Of a stretch of DNA of 64,000 nt, positions 42,319 through 49,919 are shown one piece after another. This DNA is from Deinococcus sp. AB2017081 (GTDB taxonomy: Bacteria; Deinococcota; Deinococci; Deinococcales; Deinococcaceae), in assembly GCF_034440735.1 (NCBI RefSeq), contig NZ_CP140098.1, positions 1,729,501 through 1,793,500 on the forward strand, written 5' to 3'. Numbering within the stretch: position 1 is the stretch's first letter; each line of letters opens with the position of its first letter. A program made the position numbers and the translations under genes. The notes beneath the pieces are model-generated. The model did no database searches, was not told where the DNA came from, and saw nothing but the letters and a program-made list of their open reading frames with translations.

Positions 42319-42357
42319 TCACGGGCGACGGGCCGATCGGAGGCTGGGCAGGGTCAT
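42319..42357 (-). CDS. Leaderless mini-ORF upstream of the VOC operon
   Basis: Twelve codons, MTLPSLRSARRP, then stop. ATG 42357 is exactly six bases after the TACGGT -10 box of the SoxR-controlled promoter, so the transcript starts at this ATG. Out of frame with the VOC gene 71 bases later. It may tune translation or be a by-product of promoter geometry. Confidence 0.4.
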   Translation of the reverse strand: MTLPSLRSARRP

Positions 42358-42363
42358 GCCCCC

Positions 42364-42394
42364 ACCGTAGAACCTCAAGTACACTTGAGGTCAA
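42364..42394 (-). promoter_or_regulatory. SoxR-type promoter and SoxR box
   Basis: Read on the minus strand: TTGACC, a 19-base spacer, TACGGT. The spacer contains the 18-base dyad CCTCAAGT-GT-ACTTGAGG (forward 42373-42390), matching the known SoxR box (CCTCAAGT..ACTTGAGG). Over-long 19-base spacers with the regulator box inside are the hallmark of MerR-family activation. The same box overlaps a TACACT -10 (42380-42385) nine bases before soxR's GTG, so SoxR can also repress itself. Confidence 0.85.
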
Positions 42395-42835
42395 GTGCCC
42401 GGCCCTGCTGCCTCCCTGACTCCTGCCGAGGTCGCCGCCCGCAGCGGCCTGAGCGTGCCCACGCTGCACTACTACGAGAAGGAGGGACTGATCCGCAGCA
42501 CGCGCACCGGCGGCAACCAGCGCCGCTACGCCCGCGAGACGCTGCGACGGCTGGCGTTCATCCGCGCGGCCGCGCGCATCGGGGTGCCACTGGCCGATAT
42601 CCGCGCCGCGCTGGACACGCTGCCGGACGGGCGCACCCCCACCCCGGCCGACTGGGCGGCGCTGTCGGCCCGCTGGCACGCCCAGCTCGACGAGCGGATC
42701 GCCGCCCTGACGCGGCTGCGTGACGATCTGAGCGGCTGTATCCGCTGTGGGTGCCTGTCGCTGTCGACGTGTGCGCTCTACAACCCCGGCGACGGCTACG
42801 GGCAGGAGCATCCCGGCGGCAACCGCCTCAGCTGA
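42395..42835 (+). CDS. soxR: Redox-sensitive regulator SoxR
   Basis: 146 residues from GTG 42395. MerR helix-turn-helix at 10-60 (EVAARSGLSVPTLHYYEKEGLI), dimer helix, and the [2Fe-2S] cluster motif CIRCGCLSLSTC (C-x2-C-x-C-x5-C, about residues 116-127). Oxidised SoxR activates from over-spaced promoters; here the target is evidently the divergent VOC operon. No soxS is present, in line with the non-enteric pattern. Ends 8 bases inside the convergent EamA gene. Confidence 0.93.
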   Translation: MPGPAASLTPAEVAARSGLSVPTLHYYEKEGLIRSTRTGGNQRRYARETLRRLAFIRAAARIGVPLADIRAALDTLPDGRTPTPADWAALSARWHAQLDERIAALTRLRDDLSGCIRCGCLSLSTCALYNPGDGYGQEHPGGNRLS

Positions 42836-43691
42836 CCGCCACGCCGGTCGGCCGGGTGGGGCGTTCCGGCAGGAAACTCAGGGCGATCAGGGCGAGCCCG
42901 CTCCACTGCACGGCGCTCAGGGTGTGGCCCAGCAGCAGATCGATCACGATGGCGGTCGCCGGGCTCAAGCGGGTCAGGAGCGAGACCTGCACAGGCGACG
43001 AATGCTGGATGCCCCGGAACCACAGCGCGTAGGCCAGGGCAGTCGTGATGACCACCATGTAGGCCAGCAGCGGCCACTGGAAACCGGCTGGCAGGGCCGG
43101 GACGCCCTCTGCCAGCAGCGCGACGGGTACTAGCATCATGCCGCCCCACGTGAGCTGCCACGCGGTCACGGCCAGCATGGATGTGCCGGGCGGCGTGCCA
43201 TACGCGCTGCTCAGCAAGTAGCCGCCGGACGCCGCCACGACGCTGACCAGACCGGCGACCACGCCCCACGTGTCCAGCCGGGCCGCCGGCCCCAGCACCA
43301 GCAGGGCCACGCCCGCCAGCCCCAGCAGGGCGGCTCCCAGCGTGTGCCGGCTGGGCCGGCGGTGCAGGGCCAGCAGATTGAACGCGATGATCAGCAGCGG
43401 CCCCACGGCGCCCAGCGTGGCCGCCACGCCTCCGCTGAGCCGGCTGGCGCTGACAAACAGCATGGCGAAGAACAGTCCGAAGTTCAGGCCACCCAGCAGC
43501 GCACTCTTCCACCACCACGCGCCGCGCGGCAGCTGACGCACCACGGCCAGCAGCAACACTCCAGCCAGCAGCGCCCGCAGCGTGGCGACCGTGACCGGCC
43601 CCAGCGGGTGCAGCTGCCCCAGCACGAGGTAACTCGTGCCCCAGCTCAGCGGTGCCAGGGCGGCCAGCGTCAGGGGGGAAATCCGCTTCAT
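42828..43691 (-). CDS. EamA-family transporter
   Basis: 287 residues from ATG 43691. Ten spans, with PLSWGTSYLVLGQLHPLGPVTVATLRAL opening and LALIALSFLPERP ending. Divergent from a MarR regulator 62 bases away, across an unusually AT-rich spacer; this pairing is typical of drug-exporter/repressor pairs. TAAAGT (43700-43705, minus strand) lies eight bases before the ATG. Substrate unknown. Confidence 0.87.
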   Translation of the reverse strand: MKRISPLTLAALAPLSWGTSYLVLGQLHPLGPVTVATLRALLAGVLLLAVVRQLPRGAWWWKSALLGGLNFGLFFAMLFVSASRLSGGVAATLGAVGPLLIIAFNLLALHRRPSRHTLGAALLGLAGVALLVLGPAARLDTWGVVAGLVSVVAASGGYLLSSAYGTPPGTSMLAVTAWQLTWGGMMLVPVALLAEGVPALPAGFQWPLLAYMVVITTALAYALWFRGIQHSSPVQVSLLTRLSPATAIVIDLLLGHTLSAVQWSGLALIALSFLPERPTRPTGVAVS

Positions 43692-43747
43692 TGATAAAAA
43701 CTTTACTACTAAAATATTTGGATGCCAAGGAGGCGGTTCAGTACACT
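43692..43747. promoter_or_regulatory. AT-rich divergent control region (candidate MarR operator)
   Basis: The stretch TTTACTACTAAAATATTT is strikingly AT-rich for this genome and has TTTA/TAAA arms; it carries the -10 box for the EamA gene and lies upstream of the MarR gene's TACACT (43742-43747, six bases before ATG 43754). Operator role is inferred. Confidence 0.4.
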
Positions 43748-43753
43748 TCCGGC

Positions 43754-44260
43754 ATGTCCACCCTCGCCCTCCTCGACCGGATCCGGCACGACTGGCAGGT
43801 TCGCGAGCCGGACATGGCCACCGCGCCCATGCTCACCTTCATCACCCTGGCGCGCGCCCAGTCCCTGCTGGGCGACGCGGTTCGCAGCACGGCGGCCCGC
43901 GCCGACCTGACCTCGGCCACGCGTGACCTGCTGTTCACGCTGTACCGCTCGGCGCCGCCCGAGGGCCTGTCTGCCAGCGAGATCGCCGCGCTGCTGGCTG
44001 TGTCACCGGCCACCGTGACCGGGAGTACCGACCGGCTGGAGGCCCGTGGCCTGCTGACACGCACCCTCGACCCGGACGACCGCCGCTCGTGGCGCATCGC
44101 CCTGACCGACGCCGGCCGCGCCCTGGTGCGGTCGCACCTGCCGGAGCATCTGGCCTTCGAGCAGAGCCTGCTGGCCGCGCTGAGCCCCGCCGAGATCACG
44201 CAGCTTGAGACGTTGCTGCGACGGCTCATCGACCACGCCGAGACGAACGGGCTGGTCTGA
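43754..44260 (+). CDS. MarR-family transcriptional regulator
   Basis: 168 residues from ATG 43754, chosen from TACACT-N6-ATG. The winged helix spans about 60-130: LSASEIAALLAVSPATVTGSTDRLEARGLLTRTLDPDDRRSWRIALTDAGRAL, with the wing DPDDRRS. MarR proteins usually repress a neighbouring efflux gene and are released by small phenolic or drug-like ligands; the EamA gene is the obvious target. Confidence 0.88.
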   Translation: MSTLALLDRIRHDWQVREPDMATAPMLTFITLARAQSLLGDAVRSTAARADLTSATRDLLFTLYRSAPPEGLSASEIAALLAVSPATVTGSTDRLEARGLLTRTLDPDDRRSWRIALTDAGRALVRSHLPEHLAFEQSLLAALSPAEITQLETLLRRLIDHAETNGLV

Positions 44261-44263
44261 CCG

Positions 44264-45445
44264 CTATGTCGGAACGGGCAGCGTGACCGTGAATTCTGCG
44301 CCGCCCTGCGGGTGGTTGCGGGCCTCCAGCGTGCCGCCCTGTGCCTCGGTCAGCGCGCGGGCAATGGCGAGGCCCAGCCCACTGCTCGCCCGGCCCTGCG
44401 GATCGCGCGTGCGGCTGGCGTCGGCGCGGTAGAAGCGCTCGAAGGCGCGGGACAGCGCATCCGGCGCGAAGCCGGGGCCGTGGTCGCGGATGGTCAGTGC
44501 CGCGTGGTCGCCCGCCGCCCGGGCACTCAGCTCGACCGCCCCAGGCGCGGCGTACCTCAGCGCGTTGTCCAGCAGGTTCTGGAGGGTCTGCCGCAGCCGG
44601 TCGGCGTCGGCCAGCACGGTCAGATCCGGGGCCGTCTGGACGGTCAGCGTCACGCCCGCCTCACCCGCCCGGCGGGCATACGTGTCTGCAAGGGCGTGCA
44701 GCATGATCCCCACGTGTACCGGCTGGACGTCCAGACTCAGCGCTCCGCCCTCGGCCAGGGACAGCACACGCAGGTCCGTGACCAGACGGGCCAGCAGCAG
44801 CACCTCGCCGTGCAGCCGCGCCAGGGCCGCGTCGTCGGCGGGCTGGATACCGTCCTGCATGGCCTCGATCTCCGAACGCATGACCGACAGCGGCGTTCTC
44901 AGGTCGTGTGCGATGTCCGCGACCAGGCCGCGCCGCCACGCCTCCTGCCGTTCCAGGCTCACCGTCAGGTCGTTGAAGGCCAGGGTCAGCGCCCGCAGTT
45001 CGTCGTTCCGGGGGGGCACCGGCAGGGTCACGCCCCGCTCGCCGGCCTGGAGCCGGCCCGCGCCATCGGCCAGCCGCAGCAGCGGGCGCGTGAGCTGCCG
45101 GGTCACGAACGCCGCCACCACGGTCGAGAGCAGGGTGCTGACCAGCGCCGCCCGGATCGCGCCTCCCATGATCGTTCGCCCCGCCTGCTGCACCAGCGTG
45201 TCCCAGTCGGCCGCCGTGAGGGTTACGGAGGTCTCGGGCCGGAACTGTTCGAGCACGCGCATGGTCGTGCCCACGGTCATGCCGGTGGTCAGGATCACCG
45301 CCAGCAGCGCGGTCAGGGCGAAGGCCCGGCCCAGCCGCGAGCGCAGGCCCCAGCGGCGGCGGGCGCGCCGGTGGCCCGGCCCGTGCCCCAGGTGCTGGAT
45401 CAGGGCCCGGTGCTCTGCGCGCCTGTGGTCACGGTGCATCCTCAC
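44264..45445 (-). CDS. Sensor histidine kinase
   Basis: 393 residues; the start at 45445 overlaps the response-regulator stop. Two spans (about 38-60 and 96-115) enclose a short periplasmic loop of about 35 residues, then HAMP (118-170), phosphoacceptor histidine in DIAHDLRTPLSV (about 178), N-box LLDNALRYA, G1 DHGPGFAPD and G2 SSGLGLAIA. A HisKA/HATPase kinase of the common family; signal unknown. With the OmpR regulator and the SHOCT protein it makes a minus-strand operon. Confidence 0.92.
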   Translation of the reverse strand: MRMHRDHRRAEHRALIQHLGHGPGHRRARRRWGLRSRLGRAFALTALLAVILTTGMTVGTTMRVLEQFRPETSVTLTAADWDTLVQQAGRTIMGGAIRAALVSTLLSTVVAAFVTRQLTRPLLRLADGAGRLQAGERGVTLPVPPRNDELRALTLAFNDLTVSLERQEAWRRGLVADIAHDLRTPLSVMRSEIEAMQDGIQPADDAALARLHGEVLLLARLVTDLRVLSLAEGGALSLDVQPVHVGIMLHALADTYARRAGEAGVTLTVQTAPDLTVLADADRLRQTLQNLLDNALRYAAPGAVELSARAAGDHAALTIRDHGPGFAPDALSRAFERFYRADASRTRDPQGRASSGLGLAIARALTEAQGGTLEARNHPQGGAEFTVTLPVPT

Positions 45446-46113
45446 GCCACCCGCAGGCCGTAGCCCACGCCGCGCACGGTGTCCAGCAGCGCCGCGTCGT
45501 CGCCGAACTTGCGGCGCAGGTTCTTCACGTGGGCGTCCACGGTGCGCTCGTCGGTGCCGCGCTCCAGACTGCCCAGCGCCGCCAGGAGTTCTGCCCGTGA
45601 CCGCACCACCCCCGGTTCGCGGGCCAGCAGCGCCAGCAGCCGCACCTCGGCCACCGTCACGTCCAGCGCCGCGCCGCGCAGGGTCACCGTGAAGGCCGCC
45701 GTGTCCACCACCAGCGGCCCGGCATGCAGCGCCCCCGTGCCCTCCTGCCCGCCCCCCGCGCGGCGCAGCACGGCCTTCACGCGCGCCACCACCTCACGCG
45801 GCGAGTACGGCTTGACCACGTAGTCGTCGGCCCCGATGCCCAGGCCCAGCAGCCGGTCGATCTCCTCGTCCCGCGCGGTCAGCATGATGATCGGCACGCC
45901 GGACTCGGCCCGCACGCGCCGCGCCACCTCCAGCCCGTCCAGTTCCGGCAGCATGAGATCCAGCAGGATCAGGGCCGGGCGGGCGGCGCGCCACAGCTCC
46001 AGCGCCCGCCGCCCGTCTGCGGCCCGCTCGGTGTGGAATCCCTCCCGGCGCAGGTACACCTCCAGGATGTCGGCCAGCCGGGGTTCGTCTTCCACGATCA
46101 GGATGGTGCTCAT
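45442..46113 (-). CDS. OmpR-family response regulator
   Basis: 223 residues, ATG 46113 with AGGAG upstream. Receiver: EDEP, phospho-Asp in ILLDLMLPELDG (about 51), Lys in DYVVKPYS. Winged helix: EVRLLALLAREPGVVRSRAELL, TVDAHVKNLRRKFG. Works with the histidine kinase encoded just downstream; targets may include its own operon. Confidence 0.93.
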   Translation of the reverse strand: MSTILIVEDEPRLADILEVYLRREGFHTERAADGRRALELWRAARPALILLDLMLPELDGLEVARRVRAESGVPIIMLTARDEEIDRLLGLGIGADDYVVKPYSPREVVARVKAVLRRAGGGQEGTGALHAGPLVVDTAAFTVTLRGAALDVTVAEVRLLALLAREPGVVRSRAELLAALGSLERGTDERTVDAHVKNLRRKFGDDAALLDTVRGVGYGLRVA

Positions 46114-46150
46114 GGGGGCTCCTGTGGGTCAGAGGGTCTGACGGTCTCAA

Positions 46151-46211
46151 AGTCTAAGGGTCGAACAGTGGAGGCCCAACCGATCGCGTCCGGCTGTTCG
46201 ACCTTTAGACC
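46151..46211. repeat. Long hairpin between SHOCT gene and response regulator
   Basis: 18-base arms at 46151-46168 (AGTCTAAGGGTCGAACAG) and 46194-46211, 16 of 18 paired plus one G-T pair, loop 25 bases. It lies within the presumed operon leader, where it may reduce read-through from the SHOCT gene. Confidence 0.5.
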
Positions 46212-46228
46212 CTTCGATCCTCAGTCCC

Positions 46229-46678
46229 TCACAGCTTCAGGTCGCCGTCCTGGGCGGGCTGCTGGCTGGGCCGATCCGGGCGCGGCTGGCCCTCCAGGGT
46301 GCGGCGCAGGGCCTCGTATTCGTCGGCGTTGATCTCGCCCTTCGCGTAACGTTCGCGGGCGATGTGCAGGGCGCTGTCCTGCCCGGCGGTGGCGTTCACA
46401 AAGCGGTCGCGCCCGCGCCGGAACTTCTCGCGCATCTCGGCGGCCATCTCCGAACGGGTGTCCGGGCCGTCTGCTGCCCAGCGCCGGCGCAGATGGCGGC
46501 CACGCTTGAAGAACAGGAAACCGCCGATCAGCAGCAGCGGCAGCAGGAAGCCGGGGCCGTGGTGGTCGCGGTACTGGGGCATGGGGCCGTAGCCGTAGGG
46601 CATGGTCTGCACCTGGCCGTAGACCTGGGCAGGTAACTGGGCAGCGGGCGGGTTGTTGATGATGACGTCCATGTTCAT
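46229..46678 (-). CDS. SHOCT-domain membrane protein
   Basis: 149 residues from ATG 46678 (a second ATG, 46672, has better spacing to AAGGAG). One hydrophobic span (PGFLLPLLLIGGFLFFKRG, about 43-61) follows a Gln/Pro/Tyr-rich outer part; the tail contains HIARERYAKGEINADEYEALRRTLE (about 106-130), the SHOCT motif. Such proteins commonly accompany two-component systems; its function is unknown. Confidence 0.75.
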   Translation of the reverse strand: MNMDVIINNPPAAQLPAQVYGQVQTMPYGYGPMPQYRDHHGPGFLLPLLLIGGFLFFKRGRHLRRRWAADGPDTRSEMAAEMREKFRRGRDRFVNATAGQDSALHIARERYAKGEINADEYEALRRTLEGQPRPDRPSQQPAQDGDLKL

Positions 46679-46792
46679 TCACTCCTTGTGTCGGTCGCAG
46701 GGGACTTCCCTGCCTGGAACAGACCTTAGATCCACGCCCGTGAAGCGCGGGGGGAGCGCGTGTGAACGCCGTGTGAATGACACACTGGGCCG

Positions 46793-47227
46793 GTGATCCG
46801 CCCCGTGACCCCTGCCGATGCCGACCACATCGCCCTTCACCGCTACCCGGACGAGACGGATGCGGAGGAACGTCCGGTGTACGCGGCCTGGGTCGCGGGC
46901 GCCCTTGAGGACGGGCGGTACGTGGGATATGTCGTGGAACACGGCACCGACGTCATCGCCGGGGCGGGCCTGACCGTGCTGGAGTGGGGGCCGAGCCGGG
47001 GCGACCCGCAGCCGTGGCGGGGCCGGATCGTGAACGTCTGGACGCACCCGGACTGGCGACGCCACGGACACGCCCGCAGACTCGTGACCGCCTGCCTGGA
47101 CGCCGCCCGTGACCGGGGCATCACTCGCGTCCACCTGGGCACCAGCGATATGGCGCGTGGTCTGTACGCGGCGCTGGGATTCCAGTCCTCCAGCACCGAG
47201 ATGTGGCTCGTCCTTCCGGCAGACTGA
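46793..47227 (+). CDS. GNAT-family N-acetyltransferase
   Basis: 144 residues from GTG 46793. Starts IRPVTPADADHIALHRY; the acetyl-CoA loop is WTHPDWRRHGHARRLVTACLDAA (about 83-105), close to the RxxGxA form, and the end GLYAALGF is typical. Substrate unknown. CACACT lies six bases before the GTG. Confidence 0.83.
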   Translation: MIRPVTPADADHIALHRYPDETDAEERPVYAAWVAGALEDGRYVGYVVEHGTDVIAGAGLTVLEWGPSRGDPQPWRGRIVNVWTHPDWRRHGHARRLVTACLDAARDRGITRVHLGTSDMARGLYAALGFQSSSTEMWLVLPAD

Positions 47228-47231
47228 CGCC

Positions 47232-47612
47232 ATGACCGCCTTCAAACGCGCCTTCACACAGGCCACCGCCCGCTATGGCCGCTTCAGCCACCCGGCGCAC
47301 CTGTACGTCGCGTGGACATTGCTGCGTGACCTGCCCGTGCTGGAGGCCCTGGTCGAGTTCCGCCTTGGCCTGCTGGCCCTGGCCGAACGCATGGGCCTGC
47401 AAGGCAAGTACCACGAGACCCGAACCGTGGCGTGGATGCTGCTGGTGCTGGAACGCCTGGACAGATCGGAGGACTGGGAGACGTTCGAGGTGCGTAACGC
47501 CGATCTGTTCGATGTGATGCTGCTGGAGCGGTTCTATGCGCCGGACGTGCTGGACAGTGACGCGGCGCGGCTGGGGTTCGTGGTGCCCCATCAACGCGCT
47601 GAATCCCCTTGA
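47232..47612 (+). CDS. Small hypothetical protein
   Basis: 126 residues from ATG 47232, four bases after the GNAT stop. Mostly helical, with a conserved-looking opening FSHPAHLYVAWTLLRDLP. No family recognised. Its last bases overlap the -35 box of the following MerR gene. Confidence 0.55.
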   Translation: MTAFKRAFTQATARYGRFSHPAHLYVAWTLLRDLPVLEALVEFRLGLLALAERMGLQGKYHETRTVAWMLLVLERLDRSEDWETFEVRNADLFDVMLLERFYAPDVLDSDAARLGFVVPHQRAESP

Positions 47613-47639
47613 CTCTCAGGTGGCCTGAGACTTCACACT
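47609..47639 (+). promoter_or_regulatory. MerR-type promoter with 19-base spacer
   Basis: TTGACT (47609-47614), 19 bases, CACACT (47634-47639), then six bases to ATG 47646. The spacer carries the perfect dyad TCTCAGG-TGG-CCTGAGA, just where a MerR dimer binds. Autoregulation by the encoded protein is likely. Confidence 0.7.
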
Positions 47640-47645
47640 GCGGGC

Positions 47646-48428
47646 ATGAACGCGCCGCCTGAGCCCCTGCTCTCGATCGGGCAATTTGCCCGGCAGGTCG
47701 GGCTGAGCGTGTCCGCCCTGCGTTTCTATGCCCAGACTGGGCTGCTGCTCCCGGCGCACGTCGATCCGGACAGCGGGTACCGCTATTACTCGGCATCTCA
47801 GGTCGCTGCCGGGCAGCAGATCGCGGCGCTGCGGCAGCTGGAGGTGCCCCTGGACGACCTCGCGGAGGTCATGGGTGCCGGGAAGGTTCACGCGGCCTCT
47901 CTGCTGGCCCGACACGAACAGCGGCTTTATGACCGCTTTCAGGTGCAGCGTCAGCTGCTGCGGCGTGTGGGCGACCTCATCGACGGCCACCGAGCCCTGC
48001 CAGAGGTGGTGGTGGACTACGCCACGTGGCCCGCCCAGCACGTCCTGAGTCTGCCGAACAGTGCATCGGCCGCCGGGTTCGACGGGATGTACACCTCGGC
48101 CGTGGCCCGGCTGCGGGCGCTGGTGCCTGTGGGCGAGGTTGCGGGACAGGACTTCGGTCTCTACCACGCGGGCGAGTACCTCGGGGGGCCGCTCCAGGTC
48201 GAGGTCTGCCTGCCGGTCGCCGGGCCGCAGTCCGTGCCCGCCCCGATCCGGCTGCTGCACCTGCCCGTCACTCCGGTGGCGTCCACCATCCATACCGGCG
48301 ACTGGACGACCTACAACCTGACGTTTGCCGCTCTGCACGCTGCCGTCGGGGCGGCAGGCCATTCAATGCATGGCTCGTTCACCCGTGGGCACCGGGCCGG
48401 TATGGAACTCGGCCTGCTGCTGGGCTGA
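47646..48428 (+). CDS. MerR-family regulator with GyrI/BmrR-like effector domain
   Basis: 260 residues. HTH at 12-60 (FARQVGLSVSALRFYAQTGLLLPA; YRYYSASQV), long helix (about 85-115), and an effector domain of about 140 residues ending FTRGHRAGMELGLLLG that resembles the GyrI-like fold of BmrR, which binds hydrophobic drugs. Start fixed by the promoter. Likely activates its own gene and perhaps the hydrolase 57 bases further. Confidence 0.86.
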   Translation: MNAPPEPLLSIGQFARQVGLSVSALRFYAQTGLLLPAHVDPDSGYRYYSASQVAAGQQIAALRQLEVPLDDLAEVMGAGKVHAASLLARHEQRLYDRFQVQRQLLRRVGDLIDGHRALPEVVVDYATWPAQHVLSLPNSASAAGFDGMYTSAVARLRALVPVGEVAGQDFGLYHAGEYLGGPLQVEVCLPVAGPQSVPAPIRLLHLPVTPVASTIHTGDWTTYNLTFAALHAAVGAAGHSMHGSFTRGHRAGMELGLLLG

Positions 48429-48485
48429 CCACACCAACCCTCCGACCATTTCCAGACCCCGGTTCGCCGCCGGGAGAGGTGACCC

Positions 48486-49745
48486 ATGCCCCTGTTTCTG
48501 CCGCCGCCTGCCCTCGTGACCGCCCCCTGGACGCTCCAGGCCACGGGCCTGAATCCCCACGCTCCCGTCACAATCGACGCGCAGACGACCGACCGGCACG
48601 GCGAGCGCTGGCGCTCTCAGGCCGTATTTCAGCCGGAGGCATCGGGCGTGGTGGATGTAGCCCGGCACGCCCCGCTGTCGGGCAGCTACGCGGGCACCGA
48701 TCCGCGCGGCCTGCTGTGGAGTCTGCGTCCCCGGACAGACCTGATCCCAGCCATTTTCGAGACCCCGCCGGACGGCTACGAGGTCGCCGTGCAGCTGTGG
48801 CAGGGGGGCCGGCTGCTGGAAGAAGGCCGGACGTTTCGGCAGACCCGTCGGCCCGGTCTGGAGTCCGTGGACGTGCGGCAGAGTGGTCTGCACGGCACGC
48901 TGTTCTGCCCGCCCGCCGAGGTGCCCCTGCGCGGCGCGGCGCTCCAGCTCGGCGGCTCGGAAGGGGGGCTGTCTCCGGCAGTGGGCGCACTGCTGGCCAG
49001 CGAGGGCTTTCTGGTGCTCAGCGTCGCGTACTTCGGGGTGCCCGGCCTGCCGCCGTCGCTGATCAACCTGCCGCTCGAATACTTCCACCGGGCCATCTCA
49101 TTCCTGCGATCCTGCCCGGAGGCGGCCGGGCGACGCATCGGCATCACGGGGGCCTCGAAAGGAGCCGAGGCGGCACTGCTGCTGGGGGCGACCTACCCGG
49201 ACGAGGTGGGTGCGGTGGCGGCGTTCGCCCCGTCCGGCCTGGTCTTCGAGGGCATCGACCGCGTGGGCTCGCACCCGCCCGGTCAGCCCAAGTCCTCATG
49301 GTCGCTGGGCGGTCAGCCGCTTCCCTACCTGCCCTACCGCGTGGACTGGGGGGCCGTCTTTGCCGGGCCGCCTCCGATCCGCCTGACACCCGCCCATCAG
49401 GACGCCCTCCACGGGGCCGATCCGGGCACCGTGGCGGCGGCGACTATCCCCACCGAGCGCATCCGTGGCCCGGTGCTGCTGGTCAGCGGCGGCGACGATC
49501 AGGTCTGGAACGCCCATGAGCTGAGCATGGTCGCGCAGCAGCGGCGCGACGTGGCCGGGCGGCTGACGGAGCACCTCACCGATCCCCGGGCAGGGCATGC
49601 CCTCAGCGTGCCGGGGTTCCCCACCTTCATCCGTACCCCCTGGACAGCGCTGGGCGGCACGGACGAGGCCAATGCGCGGCTCCAGTTCCGTGCCTGGGAG
49701 CGGACGCTGGACGTGCTGGGCAGCGTGTGGCTGGAAGAGGGGTGA
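48486..49745 (+). CDS. Acyl-CoA thioesterase / BAAT-family hydrolase
   Basis: 419 residues from ATG 48486, GGGAGAGG upstream. An N-terminal beta-sandwich (1-130) is followed by an alpha/beta hydrolase; nucleophile elbow GITGASKGAEAALLLGA (about 218-234) with Ser, as in thioesterases, whereas true bile-acid acyltransferases carry Cys. The acid lies in LLVSGGDDQVWNA and the histidine in DPRAGHALSVP. Natural substrate unknown; its place after a drug-sensing regulator hints at detoxification. Confidence 0.84.
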   Translation: MPLFLPPPALVTAPWTLQATGLNPHAPVTIDAQTTDRHGERWRSQAVFQPEASGVVDVARHAPLSGSYAGTDPRGLLWSLRPRTDLIPAIFETPPDGYEVAVQLWQGGRLLEEGRTFRQTRRPGLESVDVRQSGLHGTLFCPPAEVPLRGAALQLGGSEGGLSPAVGALLASEGFLVLSVAYFGVPGLPPSLINLPLEYFHRAISFLRSCPEAAGRRIGITGASKGAEAALLLGATYPDEVGAVAAFAPSGLVFEGIDRVGSHPPGQPKSSWSLGGQPLPYLPYRVDWGAVFAGPPPIRLTPAHQDALHGADPGTVAAATIPTERIRGPVLLVSGGDDQVWNAHELSMVAQQRRDVAGRLTEHLTDPRAGHALSVPGFPTFIRTPWTALGGTDEANARLQFRAWERTLDVLGSVWLEEG

Positions 49746-49859
49746 CCCGCACACCGACCGGAGGAGAGCTGTGCCCGGTCGCGGATCTGCCGGGACGCCT
49801 GCTCACACCACCGATCCGTCATGTAGTCAGCCGATCCAGTGTCATGATCAGCTCTGCCC

Positions 49860-49900
49860 TGACCGTCCCCTGACACTGCGCTGAAGCCAGCGTGACGGAG
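49860..49900 (+). promoter_or_regulatory. Pho-box-like direct repeats upstream of phoX
   Basis: TGAC or TGAA recurs at 49860, 49871, 49882 and 49893, exactly 11 bases apart. Direct repeats with an 11-base period are the layout of PhoB/PhoP binding sites. The array ends about 20 bases before GTG 49920. Regulation by phosphate is inferred; no regulator of this kind is adjacent. Confidence 0.6.
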
Positions 49901-49919
49901 TCGCCACAAACTGCGCAGT

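Noticed and set aside
43692..43740. AT-rich stretch as a mobile-element end or horizontal transfer scar
   Set aside because: It is only about 50 bases long and fits a divergent promoter/operator between two normal GC-rich genes.
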